Below the pieces are notes generated by a model. That model had not been told where the DNA came from. It searched no databases and saw nothing but the letters and a program-made list of their open reading frames with translations. Position numbers and translations under genes: made by a program. This document shows, in pieces, positions 53,931-62,461 of a stretch of 64,000 nt of DNA; position 1 is the first letter of the stretch; each line of letters begins with the position of its first letter. Source of the DNA: Fibrobacterota bacterium (GTDB taxonomy: Bacteria > Fibrobacterota > Chitinivibrionia > Chitinivibrionales > FEN-1185); assembly GCA_003165595.1 (NCBI GenBank), contig PLWQ01000028.1:181144-245143 (forward strand), given 5' to 3'.

Positions 53931-55121
53931 CTATTCGAATGTACCCCTAATGAACGTCTCAAACAAGGTGACCCCGGTATACATCTTCTTCCCCTGCGCC
54001 GACTTTTCGCAGTACGCAATGCTGCCGTCGGCGTCGACGCCGGCGCCGCATACCGTAAACGGTACCGGCCCCGCATGATGCGTCTTGAGCGGCACGGGCG
54101 TAGCATGGTCAGGAAGAACCAGGATACGCAAGTCGGGGAACTCTGTGCGGAATTTGAGCACTTCTCCTACGATGTTCTTGTCGAATTCCTCGATTGCCTG
54201 AATTTTCTTCTCTAGCGACCCTTCGTGCGAAGTCTCGTCGGGCGCCTCAACATGGACAAAAACAAAATCCTCCTTGGAAAGCGCATCATGCGCCGCGGCC
54301 ACTTTCCCCGCATAATTGGTTCCCAGGTATCCGGTGGCACCCGGAACAATCCGAACGTTGAGGCCGGCCAGCACGCCGATGCCCCGCACCAGATCCACGG
54401 CCGAAACCACGGAACCACAGATCGCGAACCGTTCTTTCATGCTTGGCAGCACAACCGCTTTTCCCTGCCCCCAGAGCCAGATGTCGGTAGCCGGGGATTT
54501 CCCCTGCGCCTCGCGTCGCTTGTTGACAGCACAAGAAGCAAGAACCGGTCGCGCCTCCTCCATGAGAGTTCGCACAAAATCCTGGCCCGTGCCTGCGGGA
54601 AGGTGGGGTGCGTACTCCTTGCCGGAAATATCATGCGGCGGTGTGCAGTCGAGCTTTCCCGCCGGGAAGTCGGCCATGACCGTGATATGGCGGTAACTCA
54701 CGCCGGGATAGAACGTCACCGTCGGCGAGCCGAGTTCTTTTTGCAAAGCAGCGATGATCTCGTGCGCGTCGGCCGTTTCGATGTGGCCGGCAGAATAGTC
54801 GACCATAAGCCCGCACTTGAGGGTCACCAGGTTGCAGCGGAACGCGACGTCCGTGTTTTTCAGTTTGATCCCCATGCTCGCGGCTTCGATGGGCGCGCGG
54901 CCGGAATAATAGGCCGCCGGATCGTATCCCATGAGCGACATGTTTGCCACATCGCTGCCGGGTGAAAGCCCGTCGGGGATTGTCTTGACAAGCCCTACAC
55001 GCCCCGCACGCGCGACCGCGTCCATGCTGGGTGTTGCCGCATATTCGAGCGGTGTGCGGTTGTCGAGCTCGGGCAGGGAAAAGTCAGCCATGCCGTCGCC
55101 GACGAGAATTGCATATTTCAT
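53931..55121 (-). CDS. ApgM-type alkaline-phosphatase-superfamily enzyme, probable homoserine kinase of the threonine pathway
   Basis: ATG 55121 (MKYAILVGDGMADFSLPELD) follows AGAGGA. The 396-residue protein matches cofactor-independent phosphoglycerate mutases of archaeal type: GDGMAD metal site, LMGYDPAAYYSGRAPIEAAS, HVEAPDETSHEG and VLPDHATPVPLKTHHAGPVP. In several bacteria this branch sits with hom and thrC and replaces ThrB as homoserine kinase. Here hom and thrC are the upstream genes and no thrB is seen in the window, so that role is more likely than glycolysis. Certain only as to superfamily. Confidence 0.85.
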   Translation of the reverse strand: MKYAILVGDGMADFSLPELDNRTPLEYAATPSMDAVARAGRVGLVKTIPDGLSPGSDVANMSLMGYDPAAYYSGRAPIEAASMGIKLKNTDVAFRCNLVTLKCGLMVDYSAGHIETADAHEIIAALQKELGSPTVTFYPGVSYRHITVMADFPAGKLDCTPPHDISGKEYAPHLPAGTGQDFVRTLMEEARPVLASCAVNKRREAQGKSPATDIWLWGQGKAVVLPSMKERFAICGSVVSAVDLVRGIGVLAGLNVRIVPGATGYLGTNYAGKVAAAHDALSKEDFVFVHVEAPDETSHEGSLEKKIQAIEEFDKNIVGEVLKFRTEFPDLRILVLPDHATPVPLKTHHAGPVPFTVCGAGVDADGSIAYCEKSAQGKKMYTGVTLFETFIRGTFE

Positions 55122-55157
55122 AATAACTAATCCTCTTGTCAAATTATCCGGAGGATC

Positions 55158-55307
55158 TGGGCGTTCCCCTTGCCTTCGTCAAAACTCGGGCTCGGGTCGG
55201 CCTCCCTCCGGGCTCGGCCACAGGCCTCGGTGCCGCCCGCCGCTATGGCCTGCGGCCGCGGTCGGGCGGCCCTGCGCTCCAGCGCACCACTGCGTTCCGC
55301 CTAACGC
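55158..55307. repeat. GC-rich structured repeat, module A copy 2
   Basis: Same boundaries as copy 1: TGGGCGTTCC at the left and GCCTAACGC at the right, with CCTCCGGGCTCGGCCA and the TGCGCTCCAGCGCA hairpin conserved and the centre expanded (GCCGCCCG, CGGGCGGC). Together with module B copy 2 it fills the gap between apgM-like and thrC. Confidence 0.7.
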
Positions 55308-55494
55308 GCGAAAACGGCACTCCATTCTGTCCAGAGGTTGAATTTACGCCTCCGAAATTGTCGTCAGACGAAGCGGAAGTCTTTTCCATCGCCAGCAGCG
55401 AACTGCAAAACGCCAAGGTTCTTCGGTTACGGTATTTGGCGAAGACAAGAACCATGACCTCGGCAACCTTTCGTTGCTCTCCGTGGGTGCCCCC
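55308..55494. other. Spacer between repeat modules, no gene recognised
   Basis: The 187-bp stretch between modules A and B of the second repeat pair has open frames but no ribosome-binding site, domain or shared sequence with the equivalent 65-bp spacer at 53743-53807. Confidence 0.35.
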
Positions 55495-55637
55495 GAGCAG
55501 AAGGTTGATACTTGCAGCTACACCTTCTTGGGGGTCACCCAGGAGGGCATGCGCCCGCCCAACATTAAGGGCGGAAAGCGCCGGAAGACCGGCGGAACGC
55601 CGGGCTGAAGCGAGGGGAAAACTTCCCCCACAAGAAA
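55495..55637. repeat. Structured repeat, module B copy 2
   Basis: Nearly identical core to copy 1, with an extra segment (about 55581-55620) containing GGAAGACCGGCGG-type stems. On the minus strand AGAAGG pairs with CCTTCT, where copy 1 has a G-T wobble, a compensatory difference that supports conservation of the hairpin. It ends 3 bp before the thrC stop codon. Confidence 0.7.
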
Positions 55638-55639
55638 AC

Positions 55640-56992
55640 CTATTTACTACTATTCCACTTATCAATAAAGCTCATTATCTTGTTCGCATCCGCCGGCAAT
55701 TTCACCGGTTTATTGCCGTTCCCGCCGGTAGAAATACGCTGCGTCCCGGACAATGTTGTCGTCCGCTGGGCGTCGAGGTACAATTCGTCGCGGTGAAACT
55801 CCACGGTGTAGTCCGGGTCTTTAAGCAAGTGACCGGTAAGGATGCAAACCGCGTTATCGGACTTCCGGATAATTCCCTTTTCGACAAGCTTCCTGCACCC
55901 CGCGATTGTTGTGGCAGAAGCAGGCTCCGATCCCACGCCGTCGCGACCGACCTTGGATTTCGCAATGGCGATTTCCTCTTCCGAAACCTGTTCGACAATG
56001 CCGCCCGTGGATTCCACGGCGAACCACGCCTTGTCGAAACTCACAGGGTTGCCGATCTTTATCGCGGTTGCCCGCGTGTTTGCGTGCACGGGCTTGAGCG
56101 TCCGGTCGCCCGAGATAAAGCTGTTGTACAGCGGGTTAGCTCCCTGTGCCTGAATGACCGCGATCTTCGGCGCTTTCTTGATGAAGTTTGCCCTGAGCAT
56201 TTCGTCGAACGCCTTGCCGAACGAGCTGGAATTTCCCAGATTGCCGCCGGGCACAATCACCCAGTCGGGCGCTTTCCACCCGAGCTGGTGAAGCATCTCG
56301 ATCATAATGGTCTTCTGGCCCTCGATGCGGAACGGGTTGATCGAATTGAGCAGGTAGATTGTGCCCCGGTTGCACAGGTCTTCCACGATTTCCATGGCCT
56401 TGTCGAAATCGCCCTCAATTTGAATGGTGAGCGCGCCGTAGTCGAGCGATTGCGACAACTTGCCGTAGGCGATCTGGCCGTCCGGGATAAACACGACGCT
56501 CATCATGCCCGCGCGCGCGGCATATGCCGCCATAGATGCGGAGGTGTTGCCCGTTGAAGCGCACGCAACCATGGTGGCGCCGAGTTTCTTTGCCATGGTG
56601 ACCGCCGTGGTCATACCGTTGTCCTTGAACGATCCGGTCGGGTTAAGCCCCTGGTGCTTTGCAAGAAGGGAAGTCATGCCGCAAAAACGTGCGCATTGCG
56701 GCATGTCGAAAATGGTGGTGTTTCCCTCTTCCATGGTGACCACAGCGTCAAACGGCTTGAAGGCGGGTAGGAATTCCCGGTATCGCCACACGCCGCTTTT
56801 ATCGAGCGGCTTGCGCGACATGAGCCGTTTGTCGAAAAGGGCGCGCAGCGCTGAAGCCTGCTTCGCTGCAAGCGGTGTCAGGCAATTGTCAACTTCGAGG
56901 GTGCGGCCGTCGTCGCTACGATAGCGGACCTCGCTTATCGGATAGGTGGCGGCTTCCTTACCGCCGAACGCACGCAAATAGGGTTTCTTCAT
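55640..56992 (-). CDS. thrC: Threonine synthase
   Basis: This PLP enzyme converts O-phosphohomoserine to threonine. The 450-residue product has the PLP lysine in TGSFKDNGM, phosphate-binding ASTGNTSASMAAYAARAG, and IVPGGNLGNSSSFGKAFDEM. The start MKKPYLRAFGG carries the family's N-terminal arm. Upstream is hom, downstream an ApgM-like probable homoserine kinase, making a three-gene threonine pathway in the order hom-thrC-apgM, although spacers with repeats interrupt it. Confidence 0.95.
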   Translation of the reverse strand: MKKPYLRAFGGKEAATYPISEVRYRSDDGRTLEVDNCLTPLAAKQASALRALFDKRLMSRKPLDKSGVWRYREFLPAFKPFDAVVTMEEGNTTIFDMPQCARFCGMTSLLAKHQGLNPTGSFKDNGMTTAVTMAKKLGATMVACASTGNTSASMAAYAARAGMMSVVFIPDGQIAYGKLSQSLDYGALTIQIEGDFDKAMEIVEDLCNRGTIYLLNSINPFRIEGQKTIMIEMLHQLGWKAPDWVIVPGGNLGNSSSFGKAFDEMLRANFIKKAPKIAVIQAQGANPLYNSFISGDRTLKPVHANTRATAIKIGNPVSFDKAWFAVESTGGIVEQVSEEEIAIAKSKVGRDGVGSEPASATTIAGCRKLVEKGIIRKSDNAVCILTGHLLKDPDYTVEFHRDELYLDAQRTTTLSGTQRISTGGNGNKPVKLPADANKIMSFIDKWNSSK

Positions 56993-57086
56993 GACAACCT
57001 CATCTTTTCTTCCGGTCTCTTGCCGACATCATTTTCAACTTTGTAACTTTGTTACTCTCTCGGGGACCTCTGCAAAACTGCCAAAA

Positions 57087-57172
57087 TGTCATTGCGAGGA
57101 GCGAAGCGACGTGGCAATCTCACTTAATTCCTTTCAAAAACGCGAGATTGCTTCACTTCGTTCGCAATGACA
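57087..57172. repeat. MITE-like palindromic repeat
   Basis: Terminal inverted repeats TGTCATTGCGA (57087-57097) and TCGCAATGACA (57162-57172), with inner arms GGCAATCTC (57113-57121) and GAGATTGC (57144-57151). This design, TGTCATTGCGAGGAGCGAAG, is a widespread dispersed intergenic repeat in many bacterial genomes. It lies between hom and thrC. Confidence 0.8.
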
Positions 57173-57203
57173 GACCGCGTTTTTGAATTTTTAGATGTCC
57201 CCT

Positions 57204-58514
57204 TTAATACGTCCTTCCCGCGATCCGGATCAAGTGCGTCTTCTTCTTGACAAAGTCCATAGTTTCAATCTCCGCAAGAGCTTCCTGGACGTTTTTCTCC
57301 ACGGCTTTATGGGTAAGCATTATCACGGGAACGCAGCTTTCTTCGGTAGATTCCTGCTGCAGCACCGAGGAAATGGATATTGAATAATTCCCCAGAATCG
57401 TGGCTATCGACGCCAGCACCTTTGGTTTGTCTGATACCCAGAAGCACAGATAGTATCGCGAAACGATATCGGCAATAGGTTTAATCTTGAGCTCGTTACT
57501 GAGCCTGTAGTAGTTCATGGGAATCCGGCGGGGCACGCCCGCGGTGATATTCCTGGCAATGTCGATGATGTCGCTTACTACCGATGAAGCCGTTGGCAGT
57601 TCGCCTGCGCCGCGACCGTACAGAAGCGTGGGGCCCACGGCGCTTCCCTCAAGAAGAACGGCGTTAAAGACGTCGCGTACCGAGGCAAGAATGTGGTTCT
57701 TGTGAATCATGGTCGGATGCACACGGACGTCCACGCAGTCCTCGCCAGGCGCCTTTCGAATGATGCCGAGCAAACGGATGGTGCATTGGAGCTGGCGCGC
57801 GGACTCAATGTCTTCCTTGGAAATATTTGATATGCCTTCTATGTAAATTTTGGTGAGGGGCACGTACCCACCATAAATGAGCGATGCCATGATCGCCACC
57901 TTGTGCCCGCTGTCGCCTCCGCCAATGTCAAGCGTAGGATCAGCCTCCGCATACCCGCTCTTCTGGGCTTTCTTAAGCGCCGTGTCGAACAGCAGGCCCT
58001 TATCGGACATCTGAGTGAGGATGTAATTGCAGGTGCCGTTGATGATTGTCTTGACGGAAGTGATGTCGTTGCCGACAAGCGATTCCCTGATTGTCTTGAT
58101 CACGGGCATGCCGCCGCCCACCGAGGCCTCGAACAGAACCGACACGCCGCTTTTTTCCGCAAGTTCAAAAATGGTGGGCCCGTACTCGGCAATGAGCGCT
58201 TTGTTTGCGGTAATCACGTGCTTGCCCTTTGAGAGCGCGGCGATAATCAGGTCCTTGGCGAATGTTGTGCCCCCAACCAGCTCAATAACGATGTCGATGT
58301 CGGGATCATTTATGATGTCGCTAGCGTTGTCGGTGCACACCGCGTTGCCTACAGGCAGCTCGGTAAACCGATTCGCTGCCTTGTCTGCGATGCGCGCCAG
58401 GCGCAGGGGAATTCCGAGGTTGTCGCGGAAATACGAGCCTTTCTGATCGAGCAACTTTACGACCCCGCCGCCAACGGTCCCGGCGCCTATGAGGCCTATT
58501 TGAATTTCCTTCAT
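57204..58514 (-). CDS. hom: Homoserine dehydrogenase with ACT domain
   Basis: The enzyme reduces aspartate semialdehyde to homoserine. The 436-residue product has the NAD(P)-binding start IQIGLIGAGTVGGGVVKLL and the catalytic region (NGTCNYILTQM, then YAEADPTLDIGGGDSGHKVA). A C-terminal ACT domain (about 350-430: KVLASIATILGNYSISISSV) presumably gives threonine feedback inhibition. It is the first gene of the threonine set, followed by a MITE and thrC. Confidence 0.95.
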   Translation of the reverse strand: MKEIQIGLIGAGTVGGGVVKLLDQKGSYFRDNLGIPLRLARIADKAANRFTELPVGNAVCTDNASDIINDPDIDIVIELVGGTTFAKDLIIAALSKGKHVITANKALIAEYGPTIFELAEKSGVSVLFEASVGGGMPVIKTIRESLVGNDITSVKTIINGTCNYILTQMSDKGLLFDTALKKAQKSGYAEADPTLDIGGGDSGHKVAIMASLIYGGYVPLTKIYIEGISNISKEDIESARQLQCTIRLLGIIRKAPGEDCVDVRVHPTMIHKNHILASVRDVFNAVLLEGSAVGPTLLYGRGAGELPTASSVVSDIIDIARNITAGVPRRIPMNYYRLSNELKIKPIADIVSRYYLCFWVSDKPKVLASIATILGNYSISISSVLQQESTEESCVPVIMLTHKAVEKNVQEALAEIETMDFVKKKTHLIRIAGRTY

Positions 58515-58863
58515 TTGGTCCCCTCTAGCGATATCCTTAACTCACTGGTTTTTCGGAAGGTAAGGTACGGTCTTTGTGGAGATAGGAATATACATTATTG
58601 TCTTGACTGAATCGAAGAACGCGAATTTGGCAAGCAGACTCCCGCCGGGGAGGCTTTCAACGGTTGGGTGAGAGATTTCTGGAGGCGTAACCGAACCCAA
58701 TCACCGGGATTCTGGCTCGTGAATTCAGAATGCAGATTGAGTTGAGATATCTCTGGTTGCCCGACAGTCATCACACTTTCGACAACCGAATGCAAGACCG
58801 TATTCCACGATTGTGGTGTCAAATCAGAATACGAAAGGGAGCAACAGCCAGAAGGATCAGCAA
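58515..58863. other. Intergenic region, no gene recognised
   Basis: The 349 bp between hom and ptsH hold a few short open frames without ribosome-binding sites. I could not make out a T-box, leader peptide or known riboswitch for threonine. A promoter for hom is expected here but no site stands out. Confidence 0.35.
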
Positions 58864-59130
58864 TCACGCCTCGTTGAACTTGCTTTCAAACAACTTCACG
58901 ATCGCGTCAACCGCTTTTTCCTCATCCTTGCCCGACGCATGAACTACGACCATGGAATCGCACCCGGCTGCGAGCATCATCACGCTCATGATGCTCTTGG
59001 CGTTAGCCTCTGTGCCGTCTTTTTCAAGCCAAACATCGGACTGGAACCCAGAGGACGTTTGAACAATGAGCGAGGCCGGTCGGGCATGGATACCCAAATG
59101 ATTTGTAACCCTGACTTCTTGCTGGATCAT
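58864..59130 (-). CDS. ptsH: HPr-family phosphocarrier protein
   Basis: The 88-residue protein has the phosphohistidine His15 in IHARPAS and the regulatory Ser46 in AKSIMSVMML, with normal length for HPr. HPr kinase is encoded three kilobases upstream in the same cluster, so Ser46 is likely its target. No sugar PTS permease or enzyme I is in the window. The system may act in regulation rather than sugar uptake, as in many Gram-negatives with the rpoN-hpf-hprK arrangement. It overlaps mlaD by 4 bp. Confidence 0.93.
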   Translation of the reverse strand: MIQQEVRVTNHLGIHARPASLIVQTSSGFQSDVWLEKDGTEANAKSIMSVMMLAAGCDSMVVVHASGKDEEKAVDAIVKLFESKFNEA

Positions 59131-60077
59131 GGGGTTTGCTTCTTGGTCTCCTTCTTGAATCCAAACTTGAGTCTCAGCTTCAACCCGTCCTGCGACACAT
59201 CGGACACCAGCGAGTCAAGATCGGCCACGGATTTCTTAAGGTCCTTGTAGAATTGTTCGTCCTTCATAAGCGCGCCCACGGATCCTTCGCCGCGCTCTAT
59301 CTTCCGTACCATCGCCTGCAGGGAAGTGGTTATCGTGTCGACCGTGCCGACAATGGCAACTGCGCGAGAGGTGACAACGGTGCCGTTGGATACCATGGTA
59401 TTAATCTGGGCCTTGTTGGAGTCGAGCAGCTGTCTGATGTCCGAGGTGACTACCTTCACATCTGTGAGGCTCTGGTCGATCTTTCCCTTGTTGTCCTTCA
59501 CCAGCGTCTGCGCAAGCCGGGACACGGTGTCGAGTCTGCCAACGATATGCTTGAAGGCTGAGTAAAACGCCGAATCTCCCACGGTGCTGTCGATGATAGA
59601 CGACACGTTTGCCAGGAGCACGCGCGCGTCTCCGAGCACCGACCCCAGCATGCCCATGGCCTCGGCAATACCGCTGTCGAACTTGCCGTTTATGTACGTG
59701 ATTTTCCCTTTAGTGCTCGGATGGATGACCTTGCCGCCCTCGGTAAGCTGAATGCCCACGGTGCGCTCGCCCATGAGGCCGATGTTTTGCACCGTGATGG
59801 TGGAGGAGTCGGTAAGCTTTACGTCTTTGTCAACCCTTATCACCACTGTCACCCGGGCCCCGGTGAGCGCAACGCTCCCGACAACGCCTTTGCGGACGCC
59901 GTTCACCTGAACTGGATCGCCCGGTTGGAGCGAGCCGATATTGGGGAAAAGCACGCTGTATTCCACCATGGAACGCGTGAGCGTGGAGCTCTTGAGCCAC
60001 AAAACGCCCGCAATGAGGATAAAAAGGGCTATGAGGATGAACCCGCCCACGGTAAATTCCATGTTGTCTTTTTTCAC
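59127..60077 (-). CDS. mlaD: MlaD/MCE-domain lipid-transport protein
   Basis: The 316-residue protein has one N-terminal membrane helix (GGFILIALFILIAGVLWLKS) and an MCE domain (about 40-120: YSVLFPNIGSLQPGDPVQVN, GVRKGVVGSVAL). A long helical C-terminus (130-310) follows. MCE proteins form hexameric rings that move phospholipids between inner and outer membranes. No MlaE/MlaF partner is adjacent. It lies between hprK and ptsH, with a 4-bp overlap with ptsH. Confidence 0.85.
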   Translation of the reverse strand: MKKDNMEFTVGGFILIALFILIAGVLWLKSSTLTRSMVEYSVLFPNIGSLQPGDPVQVNGVRKGVVGSVALTGARVTVVIRVDKDVKLTDSSTITVQNIGLMGERTVGIQLTEGGKVIHPSTKGKITYINGKFDSGIAEAMGMLGSVLGDARVLLANVSSIIDSTVGDSAFYSAFKHIVGRLDTVSRLAQTLVKDNKGKIDQSLTDVKVVTSDIRQLLDSNKAQINTMVSNGTVVTSRAVAIVGTVDTITTSLQAMVRKIERGEGSVGALMKDEQFYKDLKKSVADLDSLVSDVSQDGLKLRLKFGFKKETKKQTP

Positions 60078-60116
60078 AGCCCATCCTTTCGGGATGACAC
60101 GGTCCGTCGCCTGGAC

Positions 60117-61121
60117 TTACTCCCGGCCCCGAGCGGCCGCCGAATTCTTCATGTGTAAAATTAATTTTTTGTCAAACTCTTTTATAGTACTTTTTCCATT
60201 CCTCGACAACTCCATGCGCAGAGCCAGTATTTCGGAAATCGCAGAAATGTTCTTCCCGGGGGACACCGGAATGCATAGGTGCGGGATGGGCACGCCCAGG
60301 ATGGTAACCTTCTTCTCGTCGAGTCCGCTGCGGTCGAGATATTCGGCGCGGTTCCATTCGACGAGTTCCATCTGAACATCGATGCGCGCGCGCGGCCGCA
60401 CGCTTCGCATGCCGCAGAGCTCCTTTACGTTCACGATTCCTATGCCGCGGATTTCCATGTGATGGCCCAAGATTTCGTTGCATTCGCCCACCAGGCAGTC
60501 GCCGGTGCGCACGATATGGACCACATCGTCTGAGACAAGCGCATGTCCTTTACAAACAAGATCTAGCGCGCATTCGCTCTTGCCAATGCCGCTCTTGCCC
60601 ACATACAAGATGCCGACGCCGTGCACCAGGACAAGGGTGCCGTGCACCGAGGTGCGTTCCGCGAAAACGTCATGCAAATGGGTGCCCGCGATTTCGTAGA
60701 ACGCTTCTGCGGGAAGCCTGGTGGTGAACAGCGCTACTTTCTTTTTTGCCGCGCTCGCGACCATCCACGGTTCGGGTTCCGCAGGGTGAGCGAACACAAC
60801 TGCAGGCACGCGTTCCGAAAGCAGGTACTCGAACGCCTGGCGCCGGCGAGAGGTTGATAGGTTGCAAAGATAGGCAAACTCGATCTCACCGATAAGTTGC
60901 AGGCTCTCTCTCGGAAAATACTTGACAAAACCCGCAAGCGCCAACCCGGGGCGGTGGACGGGGCGGCCGGTGAGCGCCGCATCGGGAATAGGCTGCATGC
61001 ACGGCGTGAGAAGGCATTCGCGCCGCAGGTCGTCATAAAAGCGCTTTAACGACAGGGCAGGCTCGTCACTGTAGCGCCTTTGCGCCGTCCCTCCCGCTTT
61101 TTTTCTGAATGATGGCATCAT
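60117..61121 (-). CDS. hprK: HPr kinase/phosphorylase
   Basis: The bifunctional enzyme phosphorylates HPr on Ser46 and reverses the reaction. The 334-residue product has a regulatory N-terminal domain and a catalytic domain with the Walker A GKSGIGKSECALDLV, followed by GHALVSDDVV. The signature EIRGIGIVNVKELCG is also present. A short N-terminal extension (1-22) precedes the usual start. It is co-oriented with hpf, mlaD and ptsH. Confidence 0.93.
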   Translation of the reverse strand: MMPSFRKKAGGTAQRRYSDEPALSLKRFYDDLRRECLLTPCMQPIPDAALTGRPVHRPGLALAGFVKYFPRESLQLIGEIEFAYLCNLSTSRRRQAFEYLLSERVPAVVFAHPAEPEPWMVASAAKKKVALFTTRLPAEAFYEIAGTHLHDVFAERTSVHGTLVLVHGVGILYVGKSGIGKSECALDLVCKGHALVSDDVVHIVRTGDCLVGECNEILGHHMEIRGIGIVNVKELCGMRSVRPRARIDVQMELVEWNRAEYLDRSGLDEKKVTILGVPIPHLCIPVSPGKNISAISEILALRMELSRNGKSTIKEFDKKLILHMKNSAAARGRE

Positions 61122-61136
61122 GTGCCTTTTCGGAGG

Positions 61137-61463
61137 TTATTCTTCTTTTTCGCCCTCGCCTTGCGACCGGCTGCTTTTATGGCTCTTGATCTTTTCGTTT
61201 ATCTTTTTGAGCTGCCGTTCTACTTTGGTGACAGTCGCGTCGATTGCTTTCCCGAGATTCTCAGCCTTGGCCGTTGCGGCAACCGTGTGGCCTGCCATAT
61301 GCACCACCACTTCCATTATTTCTTTGCCGCGCTGCTTGTCGAGAACCACGTGGCAGGAGGTTATGCGGTCGTAGAATTTCTGAAGACCTTCCAACTCGGC
61401 CGTGATTTTGTCGTGCAGGCTTTGTGATGTTTTTTCGTGGCGAGACGTGATTTGGATTTCCAT
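61137..61463 (-). CDS. hpf: Ribosome hibernation-promoting factor (short HPF/RaiA)
   Basis: ATG 61463 follows GGAGGA. The 108-residue product begins MEIQITSRHEKTSQSLHDKI and has the beta-alpha fold signature VVHMAGHTVAATAKAENLGKAI, then VERQLKKINEKIKSHK. The acidic tail (GEGEKEE) is short, so it belongs to the short HPF class that pairs with RMF-like factors or acts alone. It lies downstream of rpoN and lipA, as hpf does after rpoN in many bacteria. Confidence 0.93.
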   Translation of the reverse strand: MEIQITSRHEKTSQSLHDKITAELEGLQKFYDRITSCHVVLDKQRGKEIMEVVVHMAGHTVAATAKAENLGKAIDATVTKVERQLKKINEKIKSHKSSRSQGEGEKEE

Positions 61464-61510
61464 GACCGTGTTCCTCCTGTTATTGTGTGTCTCTCGATGC
61501 CGAGATGTCG

Positions 61511-62461
61511 CTATTTCGTCGTACTGCCCTGCGAAGACGATGCCCCTTTTGCGCCGCGCGCCGTTGCCCCGTCGACCTTGGCGAGAAGCTCCCCGGCCCG
61601 GTATGAACTGCGCACAAACGGCGCGGAACTCACCTGCGCAAATCCGATGCCAAGCGCGTATTCGCGATACGCTTCGAACTGCGGCGGCGCGACAAACGCG
61701 ACAACCGGCAATTGCCACTGCGACGGGCGCAGGTACTGGCCTATGGTTACCATTACACATCCGGCGGCACGCATGTCGGCGAGGGCCGAATGGACTTCTT
61801 CGTCGGTTTCGCCGAGGCCCACGATGAGGCCGGACTTGACCATTAATTCCAGGGCGGCGCCGGCTGCCCGGGCGAGGATCCGCAGCGACAGCCGGTACTC
61901 GGCGCCGGGCCGCACCGATGGATACAGCCGGGGCACGGTTTCGACGTTGTGGTTGAACACATCGGGCCGCGCGTTGAGAACCCCATCCAGTGCGTCGTTG
62001 TTTCCCGCAAAATCGGGCACAAGTACCTCCACCGACACGTCCGGCAACTCCCGCCTCATGCGTGTAATGACCTCCGCGAATTGGCCAGCGCCGCCGTCGG
62101 CAAGGTCGTCGCGCGTCACCGACGTTATGACGGCATGGGTTATTCCCATGCGAGCCACAGCTTCCACCACGCGGCGCGGTTCGTCTTTGTCAACAGGGGC
62201 GGGCGAGCCGTGCCCTATGCCGCAAAATCCGCAGTTGCGCGTGCACGTGTCGCCCAGAATAAGAAACGTGGCCGTGCCGCGTCCAAAGCACTCACCCTGG
62301 TTGGGGCACCTGGCCTCGGCGCACACCGTATGCAGGCGGCTGTCGGAAAGTCTCTGCGAAAGCCTGTTTGCCGTTCCCGAGGCTGCAAGGGGGCGCTTTA
62401 GCCAGGGCGGCAGCCTGCGGCGCTCGGCGGGACGAGGTGCGCAGACGTTCGGATCAATCAT
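61511..62461 (-). CDS. lipA: Lipoyl synthase
   Basis: The radical-SAM enzyme inserts two sulfurs into octanoyl groups on carrier proteins. The 316-residue product has the auxiliary-cluster cysteines in TVCAEARCPNQGECF, the radical-SAM CTRNCGFC motif, and the C-terminal RSSY motif (FVRSSYRAGELL) that supplies a serine ligand. It overlaps rpoN by 8 bp. Its insertion between rpoN and hpf is unusual and suggests co-transcription with this cluster. Confidence 0.95.
   Translation of the reverse strand: MIDPNVCAPRPAERRRLPPWLKRPLAASGTANRLSQRLSDSRLHTVCAEARCPNQGECFGRGTATFLILGDTCTRNCGFCGIGHGSPAPVDKDEPRRVVEAVARMGITHAVITSVTRDDLADGGAGQFAEVITRMRRELPDVSVEVLVPDFAGNNDALDGVLNARPDVFNHNVETVPRLYPSVRPGAEYRLSLRILARAAGAALELMVKSGLIVGLGETDEEVHSALADMRAAGCVMVTIGQYLRPSQWQLPVVAFVAPPQFEAYREYALGIGFAQVSSAPFVRSSYRAGELLAKVDGATARGAKGASSSQGSTTK

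Noticed and set aside
53808-55637. Template and variable repeats of a diversity-generating retroelement in module B
   Set aside because: Differences between copies are not limited to adenines and no reverse transcriptase is in the window.
55136-56557. Open frame of 473 codons on the plus strand across the repeat spacer and thrC
   Set aside because: Antisense to thrC for most of its length, with Arg/Pro-rich composition typical of a GC-rich shadow frame.
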